Program-made: the position numbers and the translations under genes
Notes under the pieces: generated by a model
Databases searched by the model: none
Told to the model about the DNA's origin: nothing
The model's input: the letters and a program-made list of their open reading frames with translations, nothing else
Shown: piece by piece, positions 9,000 through 18,544 of the stretch
Position numbering within the stretch: position 1 is the first letter of the stretch
Layout of the letters: each line of letters begins with the position of its first letter
From: Desulfuromonas sp964536375
GTDB taxonomy: Bacteria; Desulfobacterota; Desulfuromonadia; Desulfuromonadales; Desulfuromonadaceae
Direction of reading: 5' to 3'
DNA: 45,409 nucleotides
NCBI GenBank assembly: GCA_964536375.1
Contig: CAZHXF010000018.1
Span: forward strand, 1-45,409

Positions 9000-9019
9000 A
9001 ACTGTCGCCTCGTAAAAAA

Positions 9020-9940
9020 TTAATAGCTATGTAACACATCCTGCAATTGTGGCAGCAGCAGTTGCACACACTTTTCCCCTTCGTCAATTGCTTCTGCGGC
9101 ACGGTAAAATTCCAACAGACCGAGATGAGACAATTTCGGAGTCAAGATTATATCAGGAGGATCACCGGCCATGCGACTGCGGGTGATACGATCCTGGGTT
9201 ATATTAACAGAACTGGCTAAGGCATCAAACACCCCCGGGGGACGGATTTTATCGTTCGCCGGAAACAGTGCCGCTGAGTACCCTTTCAATGTTCTGCCCA
9301 GGTTTGCCGCCAACCCGGACTTCTCCTCGCTGTGGACAACAACACTTTTCTGCGGCGCATGATAGAAGTGTTTCCCGACAACATTACCATTCAGGTTGAC
9401 CGCGATCACCACTTGCGCCCCCAAGGCACGGCACAGCGATACCGGCACCGGATTAACCAGACCTCCATCAACCAGCCAACGTTCCTGATGGCGCACCGGA
9501 GGAAAAATCCCCGGCAACGACAACGATGCCCACACCGCTGGACTCAAAGGACCAGAGCTAAACCACACCTCACGCCCTGTTTCCAAGTCGGTGGCAACAC
9601 TGGCAAAAGTTTTGTTCAAATCCTCAATGTGCTGATTTTCTCCACACACATAACTGCACAAAAATGATTCCAAGCGCTCTAGGTCAACAAACCCATTCAT
9701 TGCCATGTTGAGATCAAACAACCGCGCCACATCCAGCCGCGTCAGCGAACGCACCCAAGTATCCAACTGCGCTAACCTGCCCGTAGCATAAGAGGCACCG
9801 ACAACACTGCCAATAGAACAGCCACAAACAATATCCGGCTCAATACCAAGGTCTGCCAAAGCATTGATGACCCCGATATGGCTCCACCCGCGGGCCGAGC
9901 CACTGCCCAAAGCTAATCCGATGCGTAGTTTATTAGTCAT
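9020..9940 (-). CDS. Patatin-like phospholipase (RssA-type)
   Basis: This is a predicted serine lipid acyl hydrolase of the bacterial patatin family. The 306 residues carry the oxyanion-hole motif GSGSARG (12-18), the nucleophile motif GCSIG with Ser42, and the catalytic Asp158 in DGG. A Ser-Asp dyad is therefore complete. The closest named type is RssA, a cytosolic or membrane-associated protein of unknown substrate. It is separated from yihY by 20 bp on the same strand, so the two are probably co-transcribed. Confidence 0.9.
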   Translation of the reverse strand: MTNKLRIGLALGSGSARGWSHIGVINALADLGIEPDIVCGCSIGSVVGASYATGRLAQLDTWVRSLTRLDVARLFDLNMAMNGFVDLERLESFLCSYVCGENQHIEDLNKTFASVATDLETGREVWFSSGPLSPAVWASLSLPGIFPPVRHQERWLVDGGLVNPVPVSLCRALGAQVVIAVNLNGNVVGKHFYHAPQKSVVVHSEEKSGLAANLGRTLKGYSAALFPANDKIRPPGVFDALASSVNITQDRITRSRMAGDPPDIILTPKLSHLGLLEFYRAAEAIDEGEKCVQLLLPQLQDVLHSY

Positions 9941-10071
9941 AGAACCTCAACAGGACAACTAACAAATAATTCAATGATGCTGATCTCGCAAATTATCGTA
10001 AGATAGCTAAGAAAAAACTTCAAGCAGCAAGGGGTAGTAATTGCTCAAGGGTGAATGCATACATAATAGCA

Positions 10072-10226
10072 CCTGATTAATACCAATTTTTCGCTATCGC
10101 CAAAAAGCTCGTCACTCTCGCGCAGGCGGGAGTCTAGAAGTTCATGTAAAACCTCTGGATACCCGCTTTCGCGAGCATGACGGATACAGGGAGCACAACC
10201 AGAGCAGAAGATTGGTGCTACTCAGC
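10072..10226 (-). mobile_element. 155-bp MITE-like element, copy 2
   Basis: This copy is in the opposite orientation to copy 1. It starts CCTGATTAATACC and ends GGTGCTACTCAG, with the same paired GC-rich palindromes inside. It is flanked by TAATAGCA (10064..10071) and TAATAGTA (10227..10234), a 7-of-8 direct repeat, as expected for a target-site duplication. It lies between the promoter side of the patatin gene and the end of slyX. Confidence 0.9.
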
Positions 10227-10291
10227 TAATAGTATGTCAAAGTTTTGAGCAAGCGCGGCAACACAGGTGAACAATTTGTTTTACGACGCCA

Positions 10292-10501
10292 TCAATAATG
10301 TGGCGGTCTTTCGCTGCCAGAATTGTCACTTCCCCCAGTTGCTGACGGCTGGGTATTAAGTTTTTGCAGCAACAACTTGCACAACTCTTCCAGATCGTAT
10401 AATTGCTTCTGGTGTACTGCCACCAGCTCTTGTAACTGGTGCACAGTGTGTTCCTGAAATGCAACTTTCGATTCCAGCTCAATAATCCGTTTTTCATCCA
10501 T
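10292..10501 (-). CDS. slyX: SlyX family protein
   Basis: This is a small coiled-coil protein of 69 residues, close to the 72 of E. coli SlyX. It has the typical pattern of an N-terminal heptad helix (ELESKVAFQEHTVHQL) and the hallmark C-terminal PPHY. The function of SlyX is unknown. The ATG at 10501 (MDEKRI) fits the family N-terminus. The in-frame extension to 10543 does not. It is divergent from the EVE-domain gene. Confidence 0.9.
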   Translation of the reverse strand: MDEKRIIELESKVAFQEHTVHQLQELVAVHQKQLYDLEELCKLLLQKLNTQPSATGGSDNSGSERPPHY

Positions 10502-10668
10502 TGACACTACATCTCCACAGTAAACCCACAGTAATCTGACCAATTTAGCTAAATTCTCCCAATATTAACACAACGATTGCCCGACAATGAACATTTTGTG
10601 ATTTCATCTAGTTGCTGATATAGTCCAACTTTCATTATAGACAAACAACCCAAGCACTGTGAGGCAGC

Positions 10669-11127
10669 ATGCAATATTGGTTAATGAAATCGGAACCTGG
10701 CGCTTTTGGCATTGAAGATTTAGCTGCCATGCCCGACCAGACAGAACATTGGGATGGGGTGCGTAACTACCAGGCACGCAACATGATGCGTGACGCTATG
10801 CAATGTGGTGATCAGGTTTTCTTCTACCACTCCAACTGCCCGGAGCCAGGAATAGTTGGCATCATGACAGTTGTGCGAGAGGGCTACCCCGATTTCACCG
10901 CCTGTGATCCTGCTTGTAAATACTATGACCCCAAAAGCGATGGCAGCACGCCACGCTGGTTCATGGTAGATGTTCGTTTCGTGCGTAAACTGAAGCGAAC
11001 GATCCCCCTGCACGAGCTGAAACAGCTGGAACAACTGGCAGGTATGGCGCTGGTGCGTCCGGGCAACCGGCTATCGATAATGCCGGTGACCGCAGAACAA
11101 TGGGAATTCATCCTCACCCTGGAATAA
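10669..11127 (+). CDS. EVE-domain protein (THYN1-like)
   Basis: The 152 residues form a complete EVE domain, related to PUA/YTH folds and thought to bind modified bases in DNA or RNA. Diagnostic segments are YWLMKSEPGAFG at the N-terminus, WDGVRNYQARN, GDQVFFYHSN and WFMVDVRFV, ending in VTAEQWEFIL. Stand-alone EVE proteins of this type are widespread in proteobacteria and their physiological ligand is not settled. The ATG is preceded by GAGG. The RND operon starts 56 bp downstream on the same strand. Confidence 0.92.
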   Translation: MQYWLMKSEPGAFGIEDLAAMPDQTEHWDGVRNYQARNMMRDAMQCGDQVFFYHSNCPEPGIVGIMTVVREGYPDFTACDPACKYYDPKSDGSTPRWFMVDVRFVRKLKRTIPLHELKQLEQLAGMALVRPGNRLSIMPVTAEQWEFILTLE

Positions 11128-11183
11128 CCTGATAGGCTCGGCACTCTGCGCAATCACTTTAATTTTGCAACGGAACTCAAATC

Positions 11184-12266
11184 ATGTCCTCATCATCTAC
11201 TTTATCTACAGCACCTGCGTTACTCAAAGCGCATATCCTTATCTGTTTAATAATTATGTGTTGCCTGACCCTCCAAACCAGCTATGCCTACGCCGCAGAT
11301 ACTGACACCCAGCTACGAGTTGAGGCCGCTTTTCGTCCAATGACGCTACGGGGTTATACCCGCGCGCAGAGCAGCGCTACTATCTCCGCCGAAGTTTCCG
11401 GGCGCATAATCCGACTGAATTACGCCGTCGGCGACACCATTGATAAAGCTGCGCTGCTGCTGATTGATGACACTTTTATCAAACTTGAGTTGAAAAATAA
11501 CTCTGTAGCCTTAGCCAGCAATCAAGTGGTCCAACAACAAGCACAACTGCGCCTCGATTGGTTAACAAAAGAGTTCCAGCGTCGCCAACAACTGGTGCAA
11601 CAGCAGCGCATCTCGCAGGTATCTTTTGAGGATATCAGTCAGCAACGCGATCAAGCCGCGTTGGCACTACAACAACAACAGTTAAATCACCAGCAACTCA
11701 ACATCCAACACCAGACCCTTGAACAGCAACTCCAGCGCCACCAGCCGCGCGCTACAGCCGGATGGCAGGTCAGCCAGAAATATGTTGAACCCGGTGATTT
11801 AGTCCAGGTGGGCAAACCACTGATGCAGGTGGGCAACTATCAACAGCTGCTGATCCCATTGGCAGTAACTGCAGTGGAGCTGCAAACAATCAGGGCTGCT
11901 AATGGCAGTGGTGCCCGCGTTGCGGGTAATCTGGTCAACTATCATATAGCTACCGTCAGTCCGGCTTTTGATGAAAACACCCGTAAAATAAATATCGAGC
12001 TGGAACTGGTTAAATATAGCGGTGAAAAACGGGGGGGATTGCCGTTTGAACTGACCGTAAAGTTGCCAGACTCAGGGGTAATGCTGCCACTTGCCGCGGT
12101 GCGCAACCGCTATCAGCACCCGCAAGTCCAAACGCGCGACTCACAGCAGCCGATAGCCATTGAGATTGTTGACCACATAACTGGCAACACTGGCAAGTGG
12201 GTACATATCCAAGCCACAGACGAGCTTCCGATCGGCACTATTCTCAAGTCTAGCGCAGAGCACTAA
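11184..12266 (+). CDS. RND efflux periplasmic adaptor (membrane fusion protein)
   Basis: This is the periplasmic adaptor that should link the inner-membrane pump at 12269 to the TolC-like channel at 15561. The 360 residues begin with an N-terminal export signal (hydrophobic residues about 15-35, ending near SYAYA). A split lipoyl-like half follows (SAEVSGRIIRLNYAVGDTI), then a Gln-rich alpha-hairpin (about 95-190), the second lipoyl half (KYVEPGDLVQVGKPL) and beta-barrel domains. The Gln content of the hairpin is very high. The pump gene begins 2 bp after the stop. Confidence 0.93.
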   Translation: MSSSSTLSTAPALLKAHILICLIIMCCLTLQTSYAYAADTDTQLRVEAAFRPMTLRGYTRAQSSATISAEVSGRIIRLNYAVGDTIDKAALLLIDDTFIKLELKNNSVALASNQVVQQQAQLRLDWLTKEFQRRQQLVQQQRISQVSFEDISQQRDQAALALQQQQLNHQQLNIQHQTLEQQLQRHQPRATAGWQVSQKYVEPGDLVQVGKPLMQVGNYQQLLIPLAVTAVELQTIRAANGSGARVAGNLVNYHIATVSPAFDENTRKINIELELVKYSGEKRGGLPFELTVKLPDSGVMLPLAAVRNRYQHPQVQTRDSQQPIAIEIVDHITGNTGKWVHIQATDELPIGTILKSSAEH

Positions 12267-12268
12267 AC

Positions 12269-15200
12269 GTGAAGAACTTTGTAAATTTCACCCTTAAGCA
12301 AACTGTATTCGTCAATGTGGTATTTGTCATCCTCATGGTGGCAGGAGTCTACAGTGTTTTCAATACGCCGGTAGAAAATTTACCGCCGGTGGCTATCGGT
12401 AAAGTTTTTATCACTACCGTTGATTACGGTGCCTCTGCTGCTGACGTAGAACAATTGGTTACCCGCGAGATCGAGGACGCCATTGACGGTCTGGAACAGG
12501 TGGAATATGTGCAGTCCACCTCCATGCGCAACGTCTCATCGGTGCTGGTTAAATTTATTGACGACAGCGACTATCGCCATCTGTACGACGAGTTACGCTT
12601 GCGCGTCCTCAATATCCGCAGCCAACTACCAGACAACGTCGATGACCCGATATTTACCTATCTCGACAGCCAGAGCTGGAAACCAGTTATCATCGCCAAC
12701 CTGGTAGCAAATGATGGAGCACAGCTTTCCAACAACAGCCTGCGCCTGCTAGCCGAAGACTTAAAAGATGAACTGGGCAAGGTAGACGGCATACAGGAGA
12801 TAGAGCTTTCTGGCGACTATTACCAGGAATTTCAAGTCCATCTCGACCCGCAAAAACTGCGCGATTTCGGCATCAGCTTTGCTGCCGCTGGACAGGCCAT
12901 TGCCGATGCCAACATTAAATTACCCAGTGGTCGCTACCGTAACGGCAATCAAAACACCCTGCTCGATACCGGACAAACTTTCAACCGCCAACAACAGGTA
13001 CTCGATATAGCCATACGCCGCGATGGTGATGGCAACTTCATCCGCGTGCGCGACCTGGCCACCAGCGCTGGCATCTCGTACCGCGATCCAGATACCATCT
13101 CCACCGTCAATGGACAAGACACGGTAATCCTGCGGGTAAAAAAACAGGACAGTGCCAACGCCATTACCATTGCCGAACAGATTAAAGCTCAGGTAGCGCA
13201 GTTTGACCAACGCCATAAACTTGATAGCGTACACACGGTATTAACCAGTGATTCCACCATCGAAATCGACGATTCGGTGCGTACTCTGGGTGGAAACATG
13301 ATTCTGGGGATGGTTCTCATCACTATCGTCCTGTGGCTCACTTTGGGGTTCCGCAATGCCATGCTCACTGCGGTCGGCATCCCCTTCGCATTTCTGACCA
13401 CTATCATTATTGTTAAACTCAGTGGCAACTCTATCAACACGATCAGCCTGTTCTCTTTTGTGCTGGTATCGGGCATCATTGTTGACGACGCGGTAATTAT
13501 CATAGAAAACGTCTATCGCCATCTGTACATGGGCAAAACCCGCCGCACCGCAGTAATTGACGGGGTCTCGGAGGTTTTTCTCCCCGTAGTCAGCTCAGCT
13601 CTGACGACAATCTTTGCCTTCACCCCGATGTTGATTATGACTGGCAGCACCGGCGATTTTTTCAGTGTAATACCCAAAGCTGTCAGCTTCGCCCTGTGTG
13701 CGTCCCTAGTGGAAGCACTGCTTATCCTGCCAATTCACATCCTTGATTTCGGCCCACGTCAGGCTAGCACCGCTATCCATTCTGAAGGCGACTACCACCA
13801 TCTGCAACAGGGACCGTTCGCCCCGCTGTGGAAGATTTATCAACGCCTGCTCAACTTGCTCCTCAGTCACAAAATATTGACTTTATCCGGGATAGCCCTG
13901 CTGTTCTGCCTCGCCGTTGCTATGATGGCACTATCAGCCAGCGGCAGAGCACAACTAATCAAAGTCAAATTTTATCAGGACAGCTATCTGCGTTACCATG
14001 TCGCCCTGCAAATGCCATCCGGCACCTCGGTTGAAGGGACTGACCGCGTAGTGCGTGACATCTCGAAATATCTGACCGCCTTCGGCCCCGGACAAACCCT
14101 GTCCACCAGTGGTACTGCCGGAGTGATGGAGGATCGCGACTATCAACAGCATCGCGCCCAACACTACGGTCAAGTTGTGGTGGAACTACCGCCACAAGCG
14201 CAGATGAAGTTGCCCACCGGCAACGATAATATTTCAGCATATATCGATCAGGTACATGATCAGCTAGCAACCTATCTCGATCAACACAGTGCCCAATGGG
14301 GTGCTAGGCCTAAGCTGAATGTCTTTGGGGAGAATACTGGTCCACCGGCAGGTAAAGCGGTGAATATCCGCCTCACTGCCCCCGATATTGATGCAGCCAC
14401 TACCGTTTCTGATCAGATACTAGCGTTTTTGCAGGGCAATTCTAGCAGCGAGGTTGCTCCGGCTGGTGAATTTAACGATCTGATAAATTTAGAGGATAAC
14501 CGTGCTGAGCTGCAAACGGTGCTAGATTTCAGCGTCAAACGCCAGCGCGCTCTGGAATATGGGCTGAGCAGTTCCGCAGCCACCCAGCTTATCGCCGGCA
14601 CCTTGAATGGCATGCCCTGCGGCACCTATCGTACCAGTGATGATGAAATTGATTTGATGGTTAAACTGGCACGCCAAGATGGGGGCGATAACGAAAATAA
14701 TCAGGGCAGTGGCCTGCTTAACCCAGAAGCGGTTGCGCAAATACCCATCATTGAACACAGCTCTAAGCCGGTGTATATCGGCGACATAGCCGAGCTGCGT
14801 TATAGCCAAGAACCGGATGCACGCACGCGCTACAATGGTAAACCGACCATTACCATCAGTGCCGACATTCGCGACGGGGCGCAACTCTCGTCCGGTCGCG
14901 TGCAGCATCTGGCGCAGCAATATTTCACTAGTATCAGCGCGCGCTATCCGGGGGTGGGCATCGCTTTCGGGGGAGAATTTGAGAGTACCTCACGCGCCTA
15001 CACCTCACTTGCTGCGGCATTTCTCATTGCGGTTCTAGCTATTTACCTGATTCTGGCGTCACAATTTAACGATTACGTGCAACCGTTGATTATTTTATCC
15101 GCCATCCCTTTTGCCTTTATTGGCGTGGTTTTCGGGCTGTTTTTCACCCAGTCGGTTTTCACCATCGGCAGCTTTATGGCAATAATCGGTCTGGCTGGAG

Positions 15201-15568
15201 TGTCGGTAAATGACTCGCTGATTCTCATTGATTTCATGAACAAAGAGCGCCGCCGCGGTCTCCCCCTGCGCCAGTCCGTAATCAACGGCTGTAGTGCGCG
15301 TATGCGCCCGGTGCTTATCACCACCATAACCACCATGCTGGGGATGATTCCCATGGCCATCGGTATTCCGCATAAATCAATTACCTGGGCACCGATGGCT
15401 ACAGCATTTGCTACCGGACTGGTAAGTGCCACCATGTTGGCACTGCTGATTATTCCGGTCGAGTTCGAGGTAACAGAAATCATCAAGGACAAGCTGGTCA
15501 GTTTCAAACAGCGCAAATTGCGCAGCAAAGCACGTAAAAACAAGCTTAAGGATGTACATAATGACTAG
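12269..15568 (+). CDS. RND-family efflux pump, inner-membrane transporter
   Basis: This is a proton-driven exporter of the HAE1/AcrB-like superfamily, 1099 residues, with the classic duplicated layout of a TM helix, large periplasmic loop and TM bundle. The TM4 motif GIIVDDAVIIIEN supplies the proton-relay Asp pair. In TM10 the AcrB Lys position is occupied by a VNDS motif, as in other distant RND pumps. The start is GTG, 2 bp after the adaptor stop, so translation is coupled. Substrates cannot be read from the sequence. No regulator gene is adjacent. Confidence 0.95.
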   Translation: MKNFVNFTLKQTVFVNVVFVILMVAGVYSVFNTPVENLPPVAIGKVFITTVDYGASAADVEQLVTREIEDAIDGLEQVEYVQSTSMRNVSSVLVKFIDDSDYRHLYDELRLRVLNIRSQLPDNVDDPIFTYLDSQSWKPVIIANLVANDGAQLSNNSLRLLAEDLKDELGKVDGIQEIELSGDYYQEFQVHLDPQKLRDFGISFAAAGQAIADANIKLPSGRYRNGNQNTLLDTGQTFNRQQQVLDIAIRRDGDGNFIRVRDLATSAGISYRDPDTISTVNGQDTVILRVKKQDSANAITIAEQIKAQVAQFDQRHKLDSVHTVLTSDSTIEIDDSVRTLGGNMILGMVLITIVLWLTLGFRNAMLTAVGIPFAFLTTIIIVKLSGNSINTISLFSFVLVSGIIVDDAVIIIENVYRHLYMGKTRRTAVIDGVSEVFLPVVSSALTTIFAFTPMLIMTGSTGDFFSVIPKAVSFALCASLVEALLILPIHILDFGPRQASTAIHSEGDYHHLQQGPFAPLWKIYQRLLNLLLSHKILTLSGIALLFCLAVAMMALSASGRAQLIKVKFYQDSYLRYHVALQMPSGTSVEGTDRVVRDISKYLTAFGPGQTLSTSGTAGVMEDRDYQQHRAQHYGQVVVELPPQAQMKLPTGNDNISAYIDQVHDQLATYLDQHSAQWGARPKLNVFGENTGPPAGKAVNIRLTAPDIDAATTVSDQILAFLQGNSSSEVAPAGEFNDLINLEDNRAELQTVLDFSVKRQRALEYGLSSSAATQLIAGTLNGMPCGTYRTSDDEIDLMVKLARQDGGDNENNQGSGLLNPEAVAQIPIIEHSSKPVYIGDIAELRYSQEPDARTRYNGKPTITISADIRDGAQLSSGRVQHLAQQYFTSISARYPGVGIAFGGEFESTSRAYTSLAAAFLIAVLAIYLILASQFNDYVQPLIILSAIPFAFIGVVFGLFFTQSVFTIGSFMAIIGLAGVSVNDSLILIDFMNKERRRGLPLRQSVINGCSARMRPVLITTITTMLGMIPMAIGIPHKSITWAPMATAFATGLVSATMLALLIIPVEFEVTEIIKDKLVSFKQRKLRSKARKNKLKDVHND

Positions 15569-16874
15569 CTCAGCGCAATTTACACACCATAACTACAACA
15601 AATTATTCAGTTCAGTGCTGAGTATGGTGGCAATAATTTTTCTGTGCAGCTCTTGGGCTAACGCTATTGAGTTAAAAGAGGCGCAGCGCATTGCCCAGCT
15701 ATATTCCGATCAGGCACAAATTATTGCGACGACACGGCAAGTAGACGATGCCGGTGCCAGACAGACAGCAACTTTTACCCGCCCGCAACTCAACGCCTAC
15801 GCGGGCTGGAACAAAATCGACAGCAACAGCGATAATCCGTGGTTGCCTACCCCGCAGCGTGACCTCAATGCAGGGGTGACGGCAAGTCAGGTGATATTTG
15901 CCGGAGGCAAAATCTGGAACAGCCTCAAACTGCAAACCAGCTTGCACCAATTGGCAATGCTCCAACAGTACAGTAACCAGCGCGAACTGCACCACCAAGT
16001 AGCTCTGGCTTTCATAGATGCGCAACGCCAACAGCAACTGCACGACATTGCTCTAGATCGTGTCCAGCAACGGCAACAGGAGCTCGATGACGCCCAAGCT
16101 TTATTTAACGTCGGCAGCGTGCCCCAACTCGATGTACGCGAAGCACAACTGGCACTCCAACAGGTAGAGAATGAACTGCAAGCCACGACCAGTGATCTGT
16201 TTGTCGCCATCAGCACTCTCAACAATGTGCTCGGACGCAGCCCCGCTGAAAAACGCTTAACCCCCAGCGGCGAACTGGGTAAGCACCCATCTATCGATAA
16301 ACTGCTGTACCGGCTAAATGAGCAGATCATCAACCAGCAACAGCTGGATCTACTCAATAGCAGCTTAAACTACACCATCAGCCAGCAGCAGCAACAGCTA
16401 GCCAGTGGCAATTATTGGCCAACGGTAGCCCTCAACGCCAGCGGTGAGCGACAGGGAGATCATCGTGATGAGATGGATAAAACATGGATCTTAGGAGTGC
16501 AACTGGATTGGAAATTATACAGCGGTGGTGAGATAAGCGCCAAACACGCCCAGAGCGTAGCCAGCGCTAAGCGTGCCCGCGCCCTGCAACAACAAACCTA
16601 CAAAAGCCTGCTAACCTCGTGCGCTAACCTTGAGCAGCAACACCATGACTTACTCAGCCAGATTGAGCGCCAACTCCACACCGTACAGCTTGCCCAAGCC
16701 AACTACACCGATGCCCGCGCCCTATATACCGAAGGCACCATAACCATGACCCATTTAGGACAATACAATTTAGCTTACGCAGAAAATCGCTGGCAGTTAA
16801 ACCAGTTGCTCTATGCCCACAATCGCATCTATCACGAGCTTAAGTATTTGCTTGCGGATAGCAGTAATAACTAA
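15561..16874 (+). CDS. TolC-family outer-membrane efflux channel
   Basis: This is the outer-membrane component of the same efflux operon. The protein has 437 residues with a signal peptide (ending near SWANA) and two repeated long helical hairpins rich in Gln and Leu, typical of the OEP/TolC fold. The ATG at 15561 was chosen because AAGGA lies 9 nt upstream. An alternative ATG lies three codons earlier. The gene overlaps the pump gene by 8 bp, which implies translational coupling. It is the last gene of the three-gene operon. Confidence 0.92.
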   Translation: MTSSAQFTHHNYNKLFSSVLSMVAIIFLCSSWANAIELKEAQRIAQLYSDQAQIIATTRQVDDAGARQTATFTRPQLNAYAGWNKIDSNSDNPWLPTPQRDLNAGVTASQVIFAGGKIWNSLKLQTSLHQLAMLQQYSNQRELHHQVALAFIDAQRQQQLHDIALDRVQQRQQELDDAQALFNVGSVPQLDVREAQLALQQVENELQATTSDLFVAISTLNNVLGRSPAEKRLTPSGELGKHPSIDKLLYRLNEQIINQQQLDLLNSSLNYTISQQQQQLASGNYWPTVALNASGERQGDHRDEMDKTWILGVQLDWKLYSGGEISAKHAQSVASAKRARALQQQTYKSLLTSCANLEQQHHDLLSQIERQLHTVQLAQANYTDARALYTEGTITMTHLGQYNLAYAENRWQLNQLLYAHNRIYHELKYLLADSSNN

Positions 16875-17130
16875 GCAGCATGGCGGTAAGCTAGGGACTG
16901 TCCCAAGAGTTGACAATCTATGAAACTGCGGTGGTTCGTGATGAAACACGATTTAGTGGATAAACAATGGTCTTTATTGGCAATAACTGGCAGTACGAGT
17001 TATTTGGTGTCAATCGCTAAAAAGTAGAAAGAGTTGGTCCGGTTGTCAAGCCTGCCCCCTCAATTATACTTTTATTGTGGTCGCAACGGGACACTGTATG
17101 CCTGCATCTACTCTTCTATTTCGAGAAATG
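16875..17130. other. Intergenic stretch with a possible transposase fossil
   Basis: No intact gene is visible between the efflux operon and the terminator at 17134. A short plus-strand reading frame from about 16941 (MKHDLVDKQWSLLA) resembles the N-terminus of IS5/IS1182-type transposases but stops after about 28 codons. No terminal inverted repeats were found. The resemblance may be chance. Confidence 0.25.
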
Positions 17131-17133
17131 TAA

Positions 17134-17165
17134 AATAGCCATGCCGCTAAGTTGGCATGGCTATT
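17134..17165. terminator. Bidirectional terminator between the efflux operon and yhaV
   Basis: A perfect 12-bp stem (AATAGCCATGCC at 17134..17145, GGCATGGCTATT at 17154..17165) has an 8-nt loop. It is followed by CTTTATT on the plus strand and by TTTTACATTT on the minus strand. It lies between two convergent transcription units and could end both. Confidence 0.75.
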
Positions 17166-17214
17166 CTTTATTGTCATTTACGTGGTAGACAATGTGGACG
17201 TGGTTGACAGTTTA

Positions 17215-17700
17215 TTACTGCAAGACTAACCGTTGCTCTTCTGTTGTATCTAACTCACTTGCCCGTGACAGTAAAACATCATAATTTTCAGCAATTTCCC
17301 TTTTTCTCAACATCGCCTCAAAAACTCGATATACATCAGTTCTTGCACCATCTTTTCTGAGACATTTACTATTATTAACCCAAGCATACACAATTGTATG
17401 AGTTTCTGTTGAGCGTTTAAAAAAAAGACGATACCTCTCCGGCAGTCCCGCTTTAACCCTTTTCCATGCTTGGCGATGCTTGCCTAAGGTATTTTTACCA
17501 AGATTAAATTTAGAGTGGAGTGGATCCTGCGGTACGTCTTCAGTAATAGCTAAGTAAATTCGTCTCAAATGTTTTGACTTCTCATGACTGATATAGCCAT
17601 TTGGATCTTTATCCTTTAAGGCAATTACAGTCTTAATAAGGTCATCAAGAATTGCATCAAAACAACTAGAACAATAGAGCCCCCACCCGTTAATATGCAT
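17215..17700 (-). CDS. yhaV: YhaV-family toxin (RelE-fold endoribonuclease)
   Basis: The 161 residues match the known E. coli toxin YhaV (154 aa), a ribosome-dependent mRNA endonuclease. Segments that align are INGWGLYCSSCFDAILDDL, LKDKDPNGY, a Lys/Arg-rich WKRVKAG, RYRLFFKRS, IVYAWVNN, LRKDG.RTDVYRVFEAML and a short acidic tail. The ATG at 17700 gives the family N-terminus. Longer in-frame starts run back into the upstream gene. It begins 4 bp after the stop of the TPR gene, with GGAG 10 nt before the ATG, so the two are coupled. The usual partner PrlF (SpoVT/AbrB type) is absent. Confidence 0.87.
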   Translation of the reverse strand: MHINGWGLYCSSCFDAILDDLIKTVIALKDKDPNGYISHEKSKHLRRIYLAITEDVPQDPLHSKFNLGKNTLGKHRQAWKRVKAGLPERYRLFFKRSTETHTIVYAWVNNSKCLRKDGARTDVYRVFEAMLRKREIAENYDVLLSRASELDTTEEQRLVLQ

Positions 17701-17704
17701 TACA

Positions 17705-18544
17705 CTAAAGCTCCACATGGGCAACAAGGTCTCTGACCAGTGCCATTTTTTCTTCAGAAAGCTGGACAACATCTTGAACGGGTTTCTCATCGTCAATCAT
17801 AGCAAAATCAAATTCCAACACAGACAGGACAGCCTCTGAAACCCCTGCTTCCTCAAGTTTCTGCTCAAGCTGGTAGTCCAACTCCAATAAATCTACACCG
17901 TCAAATTGGAAAAAGTATGTATAAAGAATAAATTCGTCATTAGTAAAAGTGGACACATCGCGCCCAACTCCAAAAATACTCATACTTTGCAAGCAACCCT
18001 CAACACATGCTATTGCTCTTGAAACATCGTCATCCGTCAAACCTTTGCCGTCAAGGATATTTACAGCCTCGGAGATCTGGGCTATTTCATCCTCAAGAAG
18101 CCCGACGTTACAGGCCTCTTGCACACTCATGTTCCGAACACACTCATATGCTTCAAAAAAACGACCATTCTCATAGCAGGAATGAATGTAATATAGCTTA
18201 ATGCTGTTATCTGGGTTTTTCCCAAATGCTTTTTTGAACATCTTATAGGCCTCCGCATAAAAACCTAGCTTGGCCAAAGACATTCCATAATTAACAATTA
18301 CATTTGAATCATTTCCCGATGCGGTTATTGCTTTTTGATGCCAAGAACGCATATCTTCAATGTTTTGTTCCAAACAAGCTATTGCACCACATATTTCATA
18401 GTACTCTACAGGGCGAGCATTCTTAAGAGCATTGGCGTCATTACGATAACGCCGAAAATAAAACATATTGCTCTTATCACCAATTTTCATCCTGTTCAGG
18501 TGATCGATTATTTCTGCAGTTTTTGTTTTGGCTGGCTGAAGCAT
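17705..18544 (-). CDS. TPR-repeat protein, putative partner of the YhaV toxin
   Basis: The 279-residue protein has no signal peptide. Residues of about 45-150 form two or three TPR-like helical pairs (NVIVNYGMSLAKLGFYAEAY, then NSIKLYYIHSCYENGRFFEA). The C-terminal 120 residues are acidic, with no family I recognise (ELDYQLEQKLEEAGV, DEKPVQDVVQLSEE). It stands immediately upstream of the toxin gene, 4 bp apart, in the place where PrlF is found in E. coli. An acidic protein-binding partner would suit antitoxin or toxin-chaperone function, but this is inference. No DNA-binding domain is evident. Confidence 0.65.
   Translation of the reverse strand: MLQPAKTKTAEIIDHLNRMKIGDKSNMFYFRRYRNDANALKNARPVEYYEICGAIACLEQNIEDMRSWHQKAITASGNDSNVIVNYGMSLAKLGFYAEAYKMFKKAFGKNPDNSIKLYYIHSCYENGRFFEAYECVRNMSVQEACNVGLLEDEIAQISEAVNILDGKGLTDDDVSRAIACVEGCLQSMSIFGVGRDVSTFTNDEFILYTYFFQFDGVDLLELDYQLEQKLEEAGVSEAVLSVLEFDFAMIDDEKPVQDVVQLSEEKMALVRDLVAHVEL

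Noticed and set aside
10237..10497. An 86-residue minus-strand frame overlapping slyX
   Set aside because: The overlapping slyX frame has the family PPHY end and coiled-coil pattern. This one extends into intergenic DNA.
13241..13522. Antisense frames within the RND pump gene
   Set aside because: Low-complexity products and no start signals. The pump frame has full family similarity across the whole gene.
16941..17025. A possible IS5-type transposase start (MKHDLVDKQWSLLA)
   Set aside because: Only about 14 residues look similar, no inverted ends were found and the frame stops soon. It is noted only within the intergenic entry.
17215..17796. A longer YhaV starting at 17796
   Set aside because: It would overlap the TPR gene by 92 bp. 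The family N-terminus and the ribosome site fit the ATG at 17700.
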